DNA from: Anoplolepis gracilipes | Taxonomy: Eukaryota > Arthropoda > Insecta > Hymenoptera > Formicidae | Direction: 5' to 3' | NCBI RefSeq assembly: GCF_047496725.1 | Contig: NC_132973.1 | Span: 7,601,233-7,665,232 of the forward strand | Length of the DNA: 64,000 bases | Shown: positions 1-13,621 of the stretch, piece after piece | Layout: each line of letters begins with the position of its first letter | How positions within the stretch are numbered: position 1 is the first letter of the stretch | Notes under the pieces: generated by a model | Databases searched by the model: none | What the model was told of the DNA's origin: nothing | What the model saw: only the letters and a program-made list of their open reading frames with translations | Position numbers and translations under genes: made by a program

Positions 1-2590
1 ATGATCTGGCAACTTGAAAAATTTTCTAGGTGTCAAAAATTAACTGAAACAGATAAATTATTGGCAAATACAGTGATACAGTGCTGCTTAATCAATTTAA
101 ATGACAGAGACAGAATTTATATCTGTACGATTAGTGTAATTTAGACGGAAAATTTTTCTATGATGCCTATCTTTAAGGTCTATTGTCTCAAGGACAATTA
201 TATTTGTGATTACTATTTGGCAATGGGATCTAAATTTTCTATAGGTATTGCTAGAATATTGCTGCTACAAAATTCTATACGTGACAAACAATATTCTAAC
301 CGATACAAAAAGTAGCGATAAATTTTAATTGAGACATCTAGAAATTTATCTATTATTAGCAAAATATATTTTTGAGTGCCCGTTTGACGTTTTAAACGAA
401 ATTCCAAATCCCATAAAATTGGCGACTGAATCGCACATGTATCCGTGTCGTGGTATGTTTTCATCGCCCTCACTTTTCCTCCTGATAAAGTGGACATTTC
501 ATTCGGCAGTCTCTTAATCGCGCGTACGTGCAAACGCTTTAATGCCGCGTCTTTAAGCCACGACAGCGATTTTCTCGTGTCTTTAGCGCGACGAAATTGC
601 GAAACGTGCAATTTATAAGCGTGCCACGGCATACGCCGTCCGTTGTTGTAGGTGGCTGCTTGTGTTGTATAATACCATAGGTAAGCGGCAGGGAACAACG
701 GTACAACCGTTCGACGAGGAGGAGTGGCCATCGTTCATTGTTGCTGCAACAATGCACCGACGTGTGTCGCGACGACGGCGACGGCGACGGCGCACTGTCC
801 TTGCACCGAGCGACCCATATGCGAAAAAAGAAGAGAATAAAGTAAAAAAGAAAAAGAGAGGAAAGCTGAGTCTCTGTATATTAACCTTAATCACGACAGA
901 CTTTCCGGCCACCCACTATATACGGCGGCCCGATTATGCGAATAACGCGCTTTCTTCGCCGAATAACGTTACGTAATCGGGACACGAGCGAGCGCCAAGA
1001 GAGGGCCAAACGTCGCCAAGCGAGAGCGGTGCAACGAATGCATTATTACGCGATGCAATAAATCTCTTTCGTCCACGTAAGAGAGATGCAAGTAAAACGG
1101 CCAGATGTGTATTAAGTGATTGTGAAAAATAGCAACAAGTATAATAAATTATTGATTAGCGAATAGTGATCCATTCTTCAAAGCGTGAAATTGAATCTAT
1201 AGAATAGAAGGGAAAATCAGTTATTATCATTTAAAATTAATGTAGAAATTAATATAAAGATAGAAATTAAAATCTATAGAACAGAATCCACAACGTGAAT
1301 AAAATAAGATTTAAAATTAATACAGAGATTAATATAAAGATAGAAATAATATAATATAGAAATTAATATAAAGATTTAAAATTACGATAATACGTTCGCG
1401 ATTATCGGAGTTTCGCTTGGAATTTCCGAGTGGAAGTTTCGAGAGTGTCTGAATTGAAAATCTGATATTATTAAACGCGTCACACAATTTCACTGAGACT
1501 CTTGACGCAATAATAGGTTTGCGTTCCGCTGTTATTGTTAGCACGTTCGGGTGATTTGAATTTCAATCTAGGAATAATAGTGCGCAGTCACAGGTAAATT
1601 TTTAGATGGGATGCGGCGTGCATGTTTCGCGAATGCGCCTCTGGTCGATTGCATAACACGCCTCTACTCTTCAAGGTTGGGCCAGCGGACCTAGACCGGT
1701 GTTCCCGGGACCGTGTTACGCTTTGGGAATTACCGCGCTCGTTAGCGTACGAGAACAAAGCCAAAGTCCGCGGGTACGTTAATGTTTCCGGTCTCGCCAC
1801 GCCGTTAAATCTTCCTCGTCCTCTTTCATAAGACACGTGCTGATTTTAAACGATATTCTTGACAAAAAAACAACGAGCAGGAAACATGTCGAGTTGTTAA
1901 TGCGAATTTATAACACTGCGACCTATATGCATACGCTTTTCATGTACAAATTTTGTTTACCATTTCGTTGGAACGTCAGTTAAAAAGCGAATTGTTACAG
2001 TTATTTAAAAGAGAAATAATTTTTTTCTAAATTTTCTAATTTCGCTGTAAATAAATGTGGCGAGGTCCACGTAATATTTGGAAAGGTTTGATATTTCTTT
2101 ATTTATCTAAACATGTGTCTCCTTTAAAAAACTAGTGCTTAACAGTAAAAAATTACGAAGAATTTGAAACAATTTAAAATCATCAGTAGTACACGATAAT
2201 TTTTAAACAATCGCACGACAAAAAATTCAAGCGAGAGAAAACAAGTATTTCATGAATCAGTCACTATTAAACGAATGACACATGTAATATACGTAATCGC
2301 ACCGTATTTACTAGCACGAGCGAGTTCCTTCAAGGTTCTTTAACTAACTAAGTGGCACCTCATATTAGACCACTTTGTGTACCATTTAACCATCATCCAT
2401 TACACACATAATCTAGTACACTATGTCCAAATATATACGCAAAGAATACACGATTAGGCTATTTTTTAATTTTGAAGAACATGATGATTTAATCGTCAAC
2501 CGAATTAAAATGCCGATGGTGCTGCTGTTTCAGCTTAAAGTTTAACGAATTTTGTAACAAAAACTGTAAAACTTAAAGAATCTTGTAACA
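1..2590. other. No supported gene; CpG-richer patches at 500-1,110 and 1,590-1,830
   Basis: A TATA-like CACTATATACGG at about 917-928 followed by a donor-like CCAC/GTAAGA near 1,077 could mark a plus-strand first exon, but nothing confirms it. The longest frame of the window (minus strand, 213-731, 172 codons) lies here and shows no known motif. Confidence 0.5.
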
Positions 2591-3120
2591 AAATGTCTAC
2601 TCAAATCATGTAAAACAATTCCCTGAAAATTTCTTGATTAGCCAAGTATTTTTGTTCAAAATTTAAGGTAAAGAGGACATTTTAAAGATATTTTGGTGCA
2701 ATTTTCTAAAATAAATTTGTATATACGCCTTTTCTAATGTTTTTCATTCATATGAAGAAAAAATACAAAATCACTTAAGTTTCAAATGCTAAATTTAAGT
2801 GTAACTGAAAAACTGGTTAACTTTCGTTGAGAATGTTTAATTTTCACAACATTTTCATGTTTTATAACTAAAAATAAAGAATATGTATTAAATATTTAAT
2901 ATTTTATTAAGACATTGAATATAAACAGAGATAAATATATATTTATAATTTATAGTATAGAGAAGAGAAAAATTAAAAAGTAAAATTATCAAAGAGAAAA
3001 TTTGTTTTAATTCCTTGAATCCCAATAAAATTCTATGAGAATTCCCTGATTTCTTCAGATACAAAGAAATTCCCTGAGAATTCCAGGTTTTTCATGTTTT
3101 TCCAGAGAGTATACATTCTG
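2591..3120. mobile_element. Short copy of the GTGTCTACT element
   Basis: Starts TGTCTACTCAAATCATGTA and ends TTTTTCCAGAGAGTATACAT, corresponding to both ends of the 27.3 kb element in reverse orientation, with the middle missing. About 530 bp, degraded ends. Confidence 0.6.
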
Positions 3121-4630
3121 TATAATCATCAATATTTGATAATACAAGCATTAATAATATTAAATAATACACTTTAACACTGACATTATGGAGCAGTATT
3201 ATAGAATCACGAATAAAAATGTTAATAATTGTTGCATTACATATATTTATCCTCTTTACATTAAATTGCTACACTTTACCGTCACGATACTTTGATGTAA
3301 ATTGGAGATACTACACGTACTAATAACAGTACGCGTGACGCTGCCGGTCAGCGGGTTGGCAACAAAATCACGACACGCCATTTAAATTGCACTAGAATTG
3401 ACGCGCGTGGTAAGAAATGAACGAACTAATGTGATTTAATGACAGTGTCGAGAAAACACGTCTCTCACACAATGGAGATATGTGGACGCCCACAGATTGA
3501 TTCCGCGTGCGTAAATCATCCTCTACGGGTCGTAGTCGGTAGTCTATAATTACTGTAATAATAATTATGGTGGAATAAAATACCAATGAGATTGACGAGC
3601 AAGCCCATTACAAAGTGACGGTCGATTTGATTGCCATCTCTCGCGGATTGCGAGTTTACGTAACCGTTCTCAAAATCCATATATCTCTTTAATTCTTATG
3701 CATTTATAATGCGATGTTTTAAAAACAAAGACGAACAATCATCAATCATCGCAGTGATGATGGAATAAATCATGATGAAATTTCGATGTAAACGTACAAA
3801 TAATTGGACAATTAATTAATAATTTTTTAACTTTAAAGACTTCATTTCGCAAAATATTGATATACATGTATTAAAATGAGAGAAAAGTGTGCTGAGAAGA
3901 ACGGTAATTCTAATGAAAAATAATGTAACGAAAAAGTGTTATAATAATTACTCAATAATTAACGTTACAATACAATAGTAATAATATAATTATATATAAT
4001 AAATAAATTATATAATTGTTATAATAATTATACCTAATAAATAATAATTTTTTTTTTCTTAATAAATAAATACAAGCAAGCCAAAATTTTGAAGACAAAT
4101 TTATTTACTTTCGTATTTGCTGTATCATTTATCATTTTATTTATAGGTTTCTTTGTTATAATGCTACCTAGATTTTTATCTCGCGTTTTATTTATTTTTT
4201 CTAAGAAGCTGTTCCGCAAGCACTTGCGAGATATCGAACAAACGCATGTCATTGATGTGCCTCGCGTCGCGTCTTTGAAATTACGCCATGTCGTACGTCG
4301 CGAATTATGGATCCTGGGGCCTGATCTTGCAGGCCGATCACGACGCAAATAAACCGTACAACGCTTTTCCGCAGACCGAGCCTAAGACTCGATTCTGAAA
4401 TTTGACTTGCTAATAACACTTGCGCTCGACGACCGGCTGGTTATCAGTGGTACACACGCACCGGTACGCTTGCGGACATACCGCGGTGCTTTGCAAGTCT
4501 AATTCGGGCAACGCGCGCGCCTGCCTGGCGGTTATTAATTACAAAGTGCCGCCTTTCACAAACAGATTCGCGAGAACGGACTGCCAACTCATTTTGAAAT
4601 TTCCTCCCCGGGAAAAGCGTGCATTGGGTA

Positions 4631-4660
4631 AAGAAAAAAAAAAAAAAAAAAAAAAAAAAA
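4631..4660. repeat. Poly-A tract, about 28 bp
   Basis: Preceded by TAAAG; no retroposed gene recognised upstream of it. Confidence 0.95.
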
Positions 4661-6099
4661 TCTCTACGATGAAAATAAATTCGAAAATTTTCCCTTCTCC
4701 CCAAAAACATTCCAGTCCACAGACTGACCAAGTATTATCATATTTTATCACGGCGCTTTATAATCACGCGAGTGTGATTCTTGTCCTGCATAAATCAGCC
4801 GGCGAGTGTAAACGCATCGCGAGACTTCTGCGAAAATAATCTTCAATAACATCGTCACACGCGTTAATCTGCGTCAGAGAAAATCGCGAGAAGGCGGCAT
4901 CACTTAGCGCGGCGAACAAATAAACGGACATCGTATCGATTGGGAAAATAATCACGACTGAATGCTTTACGAAGTTGCCTGCATCGTGATACTGTGTTTT
5001 GCGATCGAACTTACGATCTTGCAGCAGTGATACCGGATTATATGAGATATTAAATATTTTATATAAAAAATAATCGATATTTTCTTACAACTTTGATAAA
5101 TATAAATATAATACAAAAAAATTGTTAAAAAATATTTAATACTTGCGCGTATTAAGAAGCAAACAGTGTTGTCTATCGCTTTCGTTGCCAGCTTGGTAGG
5201 AAAGAGATCGAAAAATAATATATCTATCTTCTCTTTTACCATTCAAAGCTAATCGAAATGCCGAGCTCACATGTATGCGATTATCTTTGATGTGTATTAT
5301 TTCCTCCATATTACGATTTGGCGTATTGCACGTCTGGTATCAGTCTGTCTCGCAGTCAGACAATGAATAATCAATCTTAACGATACAAAAAGTTAAATTT
5401 TTTAAGTTTTCTTAAAAATAAAAAAATTTTTAACAATTTTAACGTGGTGTTTCAACAAATTCAAAAATTTCGCCGTAATATTTCAGAACTAAAAAATTTG
5501 AATAAAAACTCACTATATATTAAAATATTCGATCGGCAAAGCGAGTATACACCAGCTGCGCATTCTCACACGCGCGTATTCGTTCACATTTCGCGAAATG
5601 TCAGTCGTTTTCTCGTACTGTTACTTTCATCGCACATACGATTATGATGGGTTTATCGAGATCTGACAACTACTGTTACAATATTCTATCGTATACTATA
5701 CGTATTCCATTATCCTATCTCATTATTTACGTCAATTATTGTGGCCAATAATTCACGCGGTGTCCAACCGCGACCTGGATAGCACAGGAATGATTTATAA
5801 CTCGAATGCGAGAATCCAAGATAAACGTGACTGTAGATTAATCAACTCGATTTTTGCATTCAATGAGTATATAAATTAAAAACCTTTCTAACCATTCAAT
5901 AGTTAATAAAGATAAAATCTCTAGGAGCATTTTGTTCAATGGTAATTATATCTCATCATTTATCTTAATTTTATCCTACATTCTTTATAACTAAAATATG
6001 TTTTTAAATATTTCTCTCTTTTTAATATCTATCTCTTACAATATGTACATCTCTTTATATGTTAAAAATGCTAACATTTTTAAAATGTTAAAAAAAAGA

Positions 6100-6124
6100 A
6101 AGAGAGAGAGAGAGAGAGAGAGAA
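6100..6124. repeat. (GA)n microsatellite
   Basis: Uninterrupted AG run. Confidence 0.95.
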
Positions 6125-6671
6125 AGCTATAATTATTTTAAAAGTTTCAGTTATTCTTAAAAAGATATGCAAGATTATAATAAATCAACATTTTGATGCC
6201 AAAACTAAAAACCAATAAAATTGGTAGTAAACTGAAATGTTAAATTGTGGATTTTGAACTTGTAGAGATTTTACAGCACGACCTCAATTCCCTTTACGAC
6301 GCCGCAGACGCCGCGGTGTTGACGAAATGCTTTTGTAAACGCGCCAGAAGCACCGTTTTTCCGTGATTATTTGGATTCTGGCGGACGACGTTTCTGCGTG
6401 AAGAGCACTACGTAAACACTCCTCTAAAGAGCAGCTTTACGATTTTAATGTTATTCGCAAATCCGCTTCACGGAAAGATAGGCAATCAAACGAACTGGAA
6501 GAGAGAAAAGCGCGTTAATGATAAAAAATTGATTGAAGTTTTGCACGTGGGAAAAAATCATAGATGCAGTGCTTTCAAAATACACTACAAAAAAAAATGA
6601 GAGAAATATATAAATATTTAAAATACAATATTATCAATTACATTTTTTATTTTTTCAATAAGAATTCAATA

Positions 6672-6917
6672 CAGTACCGGCCAAAAATATATCACCTTTT
6701 AGTATTTTTGAGTATAATTTTATTCAAAGTACATGGATATTTATAATATCATAATATATGTTTCGATAGTAAATACAACTTAGCAAATAAAATATTTTTC
6801 ATAAAATAATATAAAAACTTAATTTTAATAATATAAAAAATTAATTTTATAAATAAGTAAATTAAATTAAATTTATGCTCAAAAGTCCTAAAGGTGATAT
6901 ATTTTTGGCCGGTACTG
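6672..6917. mobile_element. Tc1/mariner-type MITE, 246 bp
   Basis: Terminal inverted repeats CAGTACCGGCCAAAAATATA (6,672) and its complement ending GGCCGGTACTG (6,917), about 40 bp long with few mismatches, flanked by TA on both sides. CAGT ends with TA target duplication are standard for Tc1/mariner. The AT-rich centre has no transposase; it is a non-autonomous copy. Confidence 0.85.
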
Positions 6918-7860
6918 TATAAAGATAGTATAAATTTTTTTTAAATTTTTATCATGATTCTCTTTTCTTTAATTTGACATGTTACTGGGAAATGTATTAT
7001 GATATTAATTTTATTGTCTAATATCAAAGATTATACATGGCTGTTATCTGTATTCGATTCGTCGTCTTTTCTGTTCATTTAAAATTCGAAAGTAGTGAGA
7101 CGCACTTTTAACATGGGCTCGAGTTTGACTGGCAGCGAGTGCAATCTCGAGTTTCCCTGTGACATTGTACAAACAGAATGATGAAACGCCAGAGTGATGC
7201 CAAGAGCATCTTTATTCTTTGATTATTTCGAGCCTGGCATGCTCGAAAGATCGAACGCAATCAAGTCTTAAACTCTTCCGAGAACCCCCGACTGTCATGT
7301 TATAAGAAAGCGTTTCTTAACTTTAGGTTTTATATTTAACTGTTATTACGTACACGCGTTTATTTATAAATATAATAATTATGTGTAAAATATATATTTT
7401 AGGGGTCAGTATTTTTAATAATTTTTCTTGATTTTTAAATTATCTCTCTCTATATTTCTATATAATCTTTCCTAATCTCTTTTTAATTCCTCATTTCTCT
7501 TTTTAATAATTTTTCCTCATTTCTATTCAATAACTTTATTGCTGGATTTCCACAACTAAAAATGGACATGTTCTTGCTTTATATTAATTATTGATTTTAA
7601 TTTTATAACTTATTGTCTCCGTCCATATTATTTACTTTGCTTCTATTCTCGCAAAAGAGATGCATATCATTTACAGGCATATGGTAGCGCTTGTTTCGCA
7701 ATGCACTGACGTCTTCTTAATAAGGTCACAGGCGTGCAATTTCCATTCCGTGTCCTGGCACTAGGTAAGAAACGCAATATACGTATACCGGAAATCCCGA
7801 CGTGACATCCGAATAACCGTCACGGCCCACGTGTCCCTTACGCTTTACGTAACTGATTGT

Positions 7861-7894
<34 letters not shown>

Positions 7895-10169
7895 GAGAGA
7901 GAGAGAAAAGAACTAAAAGAGATTTATATTTTGTACCTTACTGAATAATAAATGGCACAATCTGACAAATAGTTTTTATTGCATGTGAGAATATATTTGA
8001 ATCAATTATAATTTATTGTAAGATCGAATTATAATTATTTTCGTATTCTCATATATTTATTGTATAAACTTGGTTTCCTTTAAAAAGTTTATAATATATT
8101 TTAAGTATTAGTGTTTAAAAATAAAATGCAAAATGTTTTTCTGAGAATGTCTTCCAAAGACACATTTGTTGATAGATAAAATAAAAAAAGAAAGAATCTA
8201 GTCCCCGAACCTGGCCCTTTAAATAGACGAACCGTCTTTTCTCGCCGTGGGACGACGTCTATTTCAAGATCACTTTGACTCTCGAAATAAAACCCGTGAT
8301 TCACGCCGCTGTGTTTCATGTGAGTGTTGTCGACAAAAACATAGCGCAGGTAAATGATTTCTCTCATTGTTACAGCTAAATTAAATTTTTTAAAATAACT
8401 TTATGAAATCTTACATAAGTGTAATTTTATAAGGGTTTTAGAATAATTTTATAACATAATTGTATATATGTATAATTTTGTTACGTTGTAAATATAAATT
8501 TATAACTTTAGAACATTAATGTTGTGTTTTTAATAATTTATAGTTTTCAGTAATTATATAGTTTTTAATATATACATACATATATGTAATTTATATTTCT
8601 AAAATCTAATATAATAATAGTTTTATTGTTGTGATGAGAGAGTATGTTGTTTCATATAAATAAGAAATAAAAACAGTAGCAATGATACCATTGGATAAAA
8701 TAAATATCAACGAGACACTGATTAACCCTGATAATAAATCAAAGTCGGTTATGTGACGGGATAATTATCGAACATTATCGATGTGTCAGACGGAAAGAAA
8801 TTGCTATCGATCGCGAATAAATTAATGTCAATATGAATATCGATGAGAAAACGAGATCATCCCGGTGCAAGATCTCGCTACCGCAGACATGATTGCAATC
8901 GAATTTATTAAATCGACCGACTTGTAAATTTCTTATGCGAAAAAGAAAGGAACGGAGAAACGAGACAGGATAAAATCGTACGTCGTCACGCACATTTGTG
9001 TCAGACACTTGCATGTCACAGCAACATCATTGAATAGTCGTTATCAAGTAGAAGCTGAGAAATCAAAATGTTCTCCTTTACACAGATAATCTTTGTGGAT
9101 GTATTAATTTTCCAATTAACTTTATGGCCTTTTTTGCAAGAATAACGAACATAAATAAATTAATAATCAAATAAAGCAGAAGTTTTTATCGGTTAATTAA
9201 GAAATCGTGTAATTCGATTAAATAATTCTCTATTAAAAATCCTATAATTTAAATAAATATCACAAATTACACACATGCATTTTATTAATTTAGATGAGGT
9301 ACATGTAATTTGCAAAAATATTTTGTGCAAATATAATTTTATTGCAATTGACAAATTAACAAGATAATTGCATTTGCCACATTACAACATATTAAAACAA
9401 GTTTTACAAATGTTTTAATTTAATAATTAATAACTCTTTTCGACAAAATTTGCTTTTTTATTTAACTGGTAAAGAAAAATTATTTTTTTAAAAAGTGTAA
9501 TAATTTAAAACATTAAAAAAAATGTATCTCTGAAAGAAAATTTTGATAGAAGGAATATATATTTGCTGATGTGCAAGTTTTTTCAAATCGAACTATTCTT
9601 TCTTCCGATCTGAAATTTTTTCCATTCTTGAAGAAAATGAAAAAGGGAATTGCCATGTGGGCCGACGGGAAACCCGAAAGATTGCCGGGCGCAGATTTAC
9701 AACTGGTCGGTTGCGATCATTTTAAATCACGTCCGGTCGCCCACGCGAGAGCGAACGGGCAATATAACATGCGCGCGAGAGTGAAACGAAACGGGCGAGC
9801 ACGATTTCATTCATGCGCGACCCAATTAAATTTCATTCAACGATCGGCACGAGCCCTCTCGCCGGTACGTTATACCGGTCTGCCTTTCTCTCAATTTGCC
9901 TCTTTGCCCCGTGAAACTCGCATAGCGAGTCGACGTGATATTTCTCCGAATACGATACATCGAAAAAATGTAAATTCTGCATCGGAAATCACTGTTAACT
10001 GCTGTTAATCGCTGTTTCAATTGATATTGAGAAATGTCTTTTTTATTTCTATTAATGATAAATTTATTTCAACAAGTTAATTTATAATACAATTAAAAAT
10101 TAGCAGAAAATCTTAAAATCGAATTTGCTTAAAGAACATTTATACTATAAATAGCTCTAAGATGACGTC
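6918..10169. other. Non-coding, unassigned
   Basis: AT-rich with CpG patches at 7,080-7,310, 7,690-7,860, 8,200-8,360 and 9,600-10,010. A minus frame at 8,101-8,367 (FESQSDLEIDVVPRREKTVR) and a plus frame at 9,571-10,008 have no family match. Confidence 0.55.
7861..7907. repeat. (GA)n microsatellite
   Basis: GA run with two GGA interruptions. Confidence 0.95.
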
Positions 10170-10782
10170 TGCAAATGCAATAAAAAAATTATATAATAAT
10201 GCGCTAATTATGCGCTCATCAAATCCACGAAGAAAAAATTTTGCGCTCTTTTAGTTTAACAAAAAAAAAATTATTTTGTGGAGGGGCTGAGTGGACAGTC
10301 AGTAAGCCCCCCACCCATTAATAAAAAATAATTCCGAAAAACAAATACGCAGGATTTATACGCTAATTATGCGCCATTATATCCAAGTGATTTTGATTTT
10401 TGCGCCGCAACCCTTAAGGCACTTCCCTCTTGAAGCAAAGGGCGAGATTCTCATATAACACGTTAAAAATTAAAAACTGGGCAAATTAACTATACACGAT
10501 AACTCTTCGATTTATGCGCTATTATATCGAGGTGATTTTGATTTTTGCGCCGGAACCCTTAAGACTTCCCTTTTGAAACGAAGAGCTTAAGGGTGCGACG
10601 CAAAAATCAAAATCACCTCGATATAATAGCGCATAAATCGAAGAGTTATCGTGTATAATTAATTTGCCCACAAAATAATTTTTTTTTTTTTGTTAAACTA
10701 AAAGAGCGCAAAATTTTTTTTTCGTGGATTTGGTGAGCGCATAATTAGCGCATTATTATATAATTTTTTTATTGCATTTGCA
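10170..10782. mobile_element. Palindromic non-autonomous element, 613 bp
   Basis: Outer arms begin TGCAAATGCAATAAAAAAAT and end with its complement; GCGCTAATTATGCGCTC, the TTTTGCGCTCTTTTAGTTTA block and a second inner inverted pair (TTTATGCGCTATTATATCGA facing its complement at about 10,500 and 10,640) also mirror each other. A third imperfect copy of the inner block is at 10,360-10,420. No coding capacity. Target duplication not clear. It sits just left of the zinc-finger array. Confidence 0.75.
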
Positions 10783-11046
10783 TAATGTGAGGGGAGGGGC
10801 AGCTTCTTATAAAATCAATAAAGTAAAACTGATTTCAATAATCTGATTTTTTAAATATAAATAAATAAAAAAATGCAAGTTATTAGTCTTTTTACTTTTG
10901 AACTCTGAACATAAAAGTTTATTGTTAGATTTCTGCATTTAATTTTTTTCTGTACAAATTATACGAATTTGTATGCTTATAACACATAAATACATGATTT
11001 ATCTAAAACAATATAGTTAAAAAATGATTTTAATGTTTAAGAATAG

Positions 11047-11184
11047 CAGCCACGAGCCAAAAAAAGAAATACACCAAAATATCAATGTCAAGTATGCGAC
11101 AAATGTTTTCAAAACATGTCAGACTTAACAATTCACATATACACAATGCATCCAAAAAAAGCTTGTTCTAATTCATCCCGATAA
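11047..11184 (+). CDS. C2H2 zinc-finger terminal exon, unit 1 (possibly pseudogene)
   Basis: After TTTAAGAATAG the frame reads QPRAKKRNTPKYQCQVCDKC, then FQNMSDLTIHIYTMHPKK, ending in TAA after 45 codons. The finger has a complete C-x2-C-x12-H-x4-H set, the spacing seen in BTB/zinc-finger factors such as tramtrack. A basic stretch precedes it. The exon carries no start codon of its own, so it would need an upstream exon and looks like an alternative 3' end. The splice site is weak in pyrimidines. In the same frame, 36 nt beyond the stop, a second TGA and then a second finger-like segment follow (11,233-11,328), so an ancestral two-finger frame seems broken here. Confidence 0.4.
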   Translation, partial: QPRAKKRNTPKYQCQVCDKCFQNMSDLTIHIYTMHPKKACSNSSR

Positions 11185-11232
11185 AACAGACGGAATGTGA
11201 ACCAAGACAAATCTAAAAATTGACGTCAACAC

Positions 11233-11328
11233 ATGTTTAAATGCATTGTACGCAATAAAAGTTTTAAAAATAATGACGCTCTTGTAAGACACATACAAAC
11301 AATTCATACAAATCATCATAAATTTTAA
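11233..11328 (+). pseudogene. Second zinc-finger segment, unit 1
   Basis: ATG 11,233 to TAA 11,328 reads MFKCIVRNKSFKNNDALVRH and then IQTIHTNHHKF. It would be a C2H2 finger with C-x2-C-x12-H-x4-H spacing, but the second Cys is Arg (CGC, one transition from TGC). It lies in the same frame as the first finger of the unit, behind TAA 11,182 and TGA 11,221. Probably a relic of a two-finger exon. Confidence 0.45.
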
Positions 11329-13621
11329 GTACTAGACCACTCTAAACTAGCAATATTAACTAAGCGACTCATTCCTGGCATCTAATGCGGCATATCAAAT
11401 TGACAATGACGATTGACAGCGGCGTCCTATTTTTTTTATTATCTCGAGTCTCTATCTTTTTCTTTATCCACAATTAAAGATAATAATAAAAATATTAATA
11501 TTTCTGTGCTGTGACTCCCGCGGAATGATACCTCGCATTTGAATTCATCGTGAGTTAATAATTTCTATCGATATAGATATGTAGACATGAATACGTACAC
11601 GCATTATGTAAATAAATTGTTAGATATCATCACGTTTGCCCGCACAAAATATTAAAATACAATACATATACAAATTTATTATCAAAACTATTCCACCATA
11701 AGTAGGTATGTATATTTACATAAATTATTATATAAATGATCATATTATTTTGTGTATATGTATAATTTAGAATCAATTTTTCTTTTGCAAAAATGTCAAG
11801 TAAAATCATTCTTTTATGCGCGCGCGAAAAATAATTGCTTCTCTTTTCAATATTATATATATATCTATAAAACTTAAATTCAAAACTTTTTTTAAGTATA
11901 ATATATTTATAATCTATTTTAAATTAATTTAAAAACACATTCTGAATTTATATTTTTGTTATTTGTAGCATATTAAAACTAGGTCTATGAAAGACCCAGT
12001 TTTCAACTGCTAATTACTCAAAAACTTGATGTCTAGACATTTTCGTAAAAGAAAAGTAAATTCTAAATTAATTTTAAAAATCTTTAAACACTAAGACGAC
12101 AAAAAGAGTGACAAGATAATTCTAAATACAAAATACAAACTGTTATAATGTATATGACCTCGCGACTATTTCAATTATTATTCTAATCTTTTTGCTCATA
12201 ATATTTTAACATGTTGACAAAAGTCGTGACATTGTTTCATTAAAGAAATGAATTTAATACTGGAAGACAGACAGATGTCAAACTTTATAAATTAAAAAAT
12301 CTTTCGTTCAATTTAAATATTTATATTTCAAATTGTGATTTATGTGGACAATTTACATAATATGTCGCGCGCACACGACATTTTGTGTAAATTGTACAGA
12401 TAGACAACCACATAGTTAAAAGCTATCACAAACATGTAAACATTCAATGTTTTTATGTTTTAGGTTTATTTGTCCTTGTAACACGAAATTTAACTGTGGC
12501 GAGTGATACTCGTGCTGGCAGTTAAAAGTGAGACGTTACAAGTGTGACAAGTGGCCACGACAGTGACAAAAGCCACTTATTTAACACACCACACAGAGAA
12601 ATAAGCATTTAAAAAATAAGAAAATTTTATATATATTTTTTTTTATATTGTATAGGGTCAACCTGACTATTTCCAACATAGTTTAAGGTTTTTTTGGCTC
12701 ACTTTTTATTATATGTAATATATATAATATATAAGTATAATATATATCATTTATATAATATATATAATAATATAATATATATCATTAAGTTTAATATATA
12801 GATATATATAGTATATATTTTAAACTTATAGTTTTTACATATTGGGATTTCAAATTTCGTTAAGAAAATAAAAGTAAGTTTTAAATTTTATAATAGTATA
12901 TAATAAAAATCGTAAAAGAAAAAGCTCTCTCATTAAATCAATAAAGTAAAATCGATTTATATAATGACATGATTTGTTAAATAAATTTAAAAATGCAAGA
13001 TATTAATCTTCCTATTTTTGAACTATATATATTTCTGTAAATAGGCACAGTATTTATTTTATCGATAAAAGAAAGTTTCATATGTCGCTTATATTAATAT
13101 TTGCCTATAGTGATAACAATTTCGTTTATAATATTCAAGCAATAAAAAATTTAAATATTCTGAAAAAATATTTATCTGACTTTAAGAGAAACAGAGAAAT
13201 ATATAAAAATCCTTGTTCGTTATTACTCCGATTTAGAATTAGTTGCGATTGTTTAAAGTTAAATGTTTCCAATGTTATCAAAATAACGATAATTTTAATA
13301 ATCGGCAATAATCACAAAACAATAATATAAATAAAATTAAAATAAGATACAAAAAGAAAAAGATAAAGAAATACAACAAATATTTATCTGTATAAATTTG
13401 ACCGAAGTAGGTCACAATAGATCAAAATATGTACAAAATATTTCAAAGTTAACGATTGAAATGTCACGTAAAAATTATAAATTTTTAAATTACAGTATAA
13501 TGCCCACATTTCAGCGTTAAAATTTTTTTCTAAATTGTACAAACTTTATAATTATTATAACACATATAAATATATTATTTATCTAAAACAATATACTAAT
13601 TTAAAAAAATTGTTTTTGTAG

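Larger units (their letters stand above)
3121..6671. other. Non-coding, patchy composition
   Basis: AT-rich with CpG-richer patches at about 3,300-3,660, 4,200-4,630 and 4,780-4,960. Frames near 4.0-4.8 kb on both strands overlap each other and a poly-A run; none is convincing. Confidence 0.6.

Noticed and set aside
213..731. Longest open frame of the window (minus strand, 172 codons, starts MATPPRRTVVPLFPAAYLWY)
   Set aside because: No recognisable domain, mixed composition across a CpG-rich and an AT-rich half, overlapping frames on both strands and no convincing splice or polyadenylation context.
8101..8367. Minus-strand frame containing EKTVRLFKGPGSG, briefly considered as the start of a PDZ domain
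   Set aside because: No GLGF loop follows, no donor or acceptor of good quality bounds it, and its ends run into low-complexity Phe/Leu.
9571..10008. Plus-strand frame of 145 codons
   Set aside because: Lies in a CpG-rich patch with an overlapping minus frame; residues are Arg/Ser/Ala-rich without a motif.
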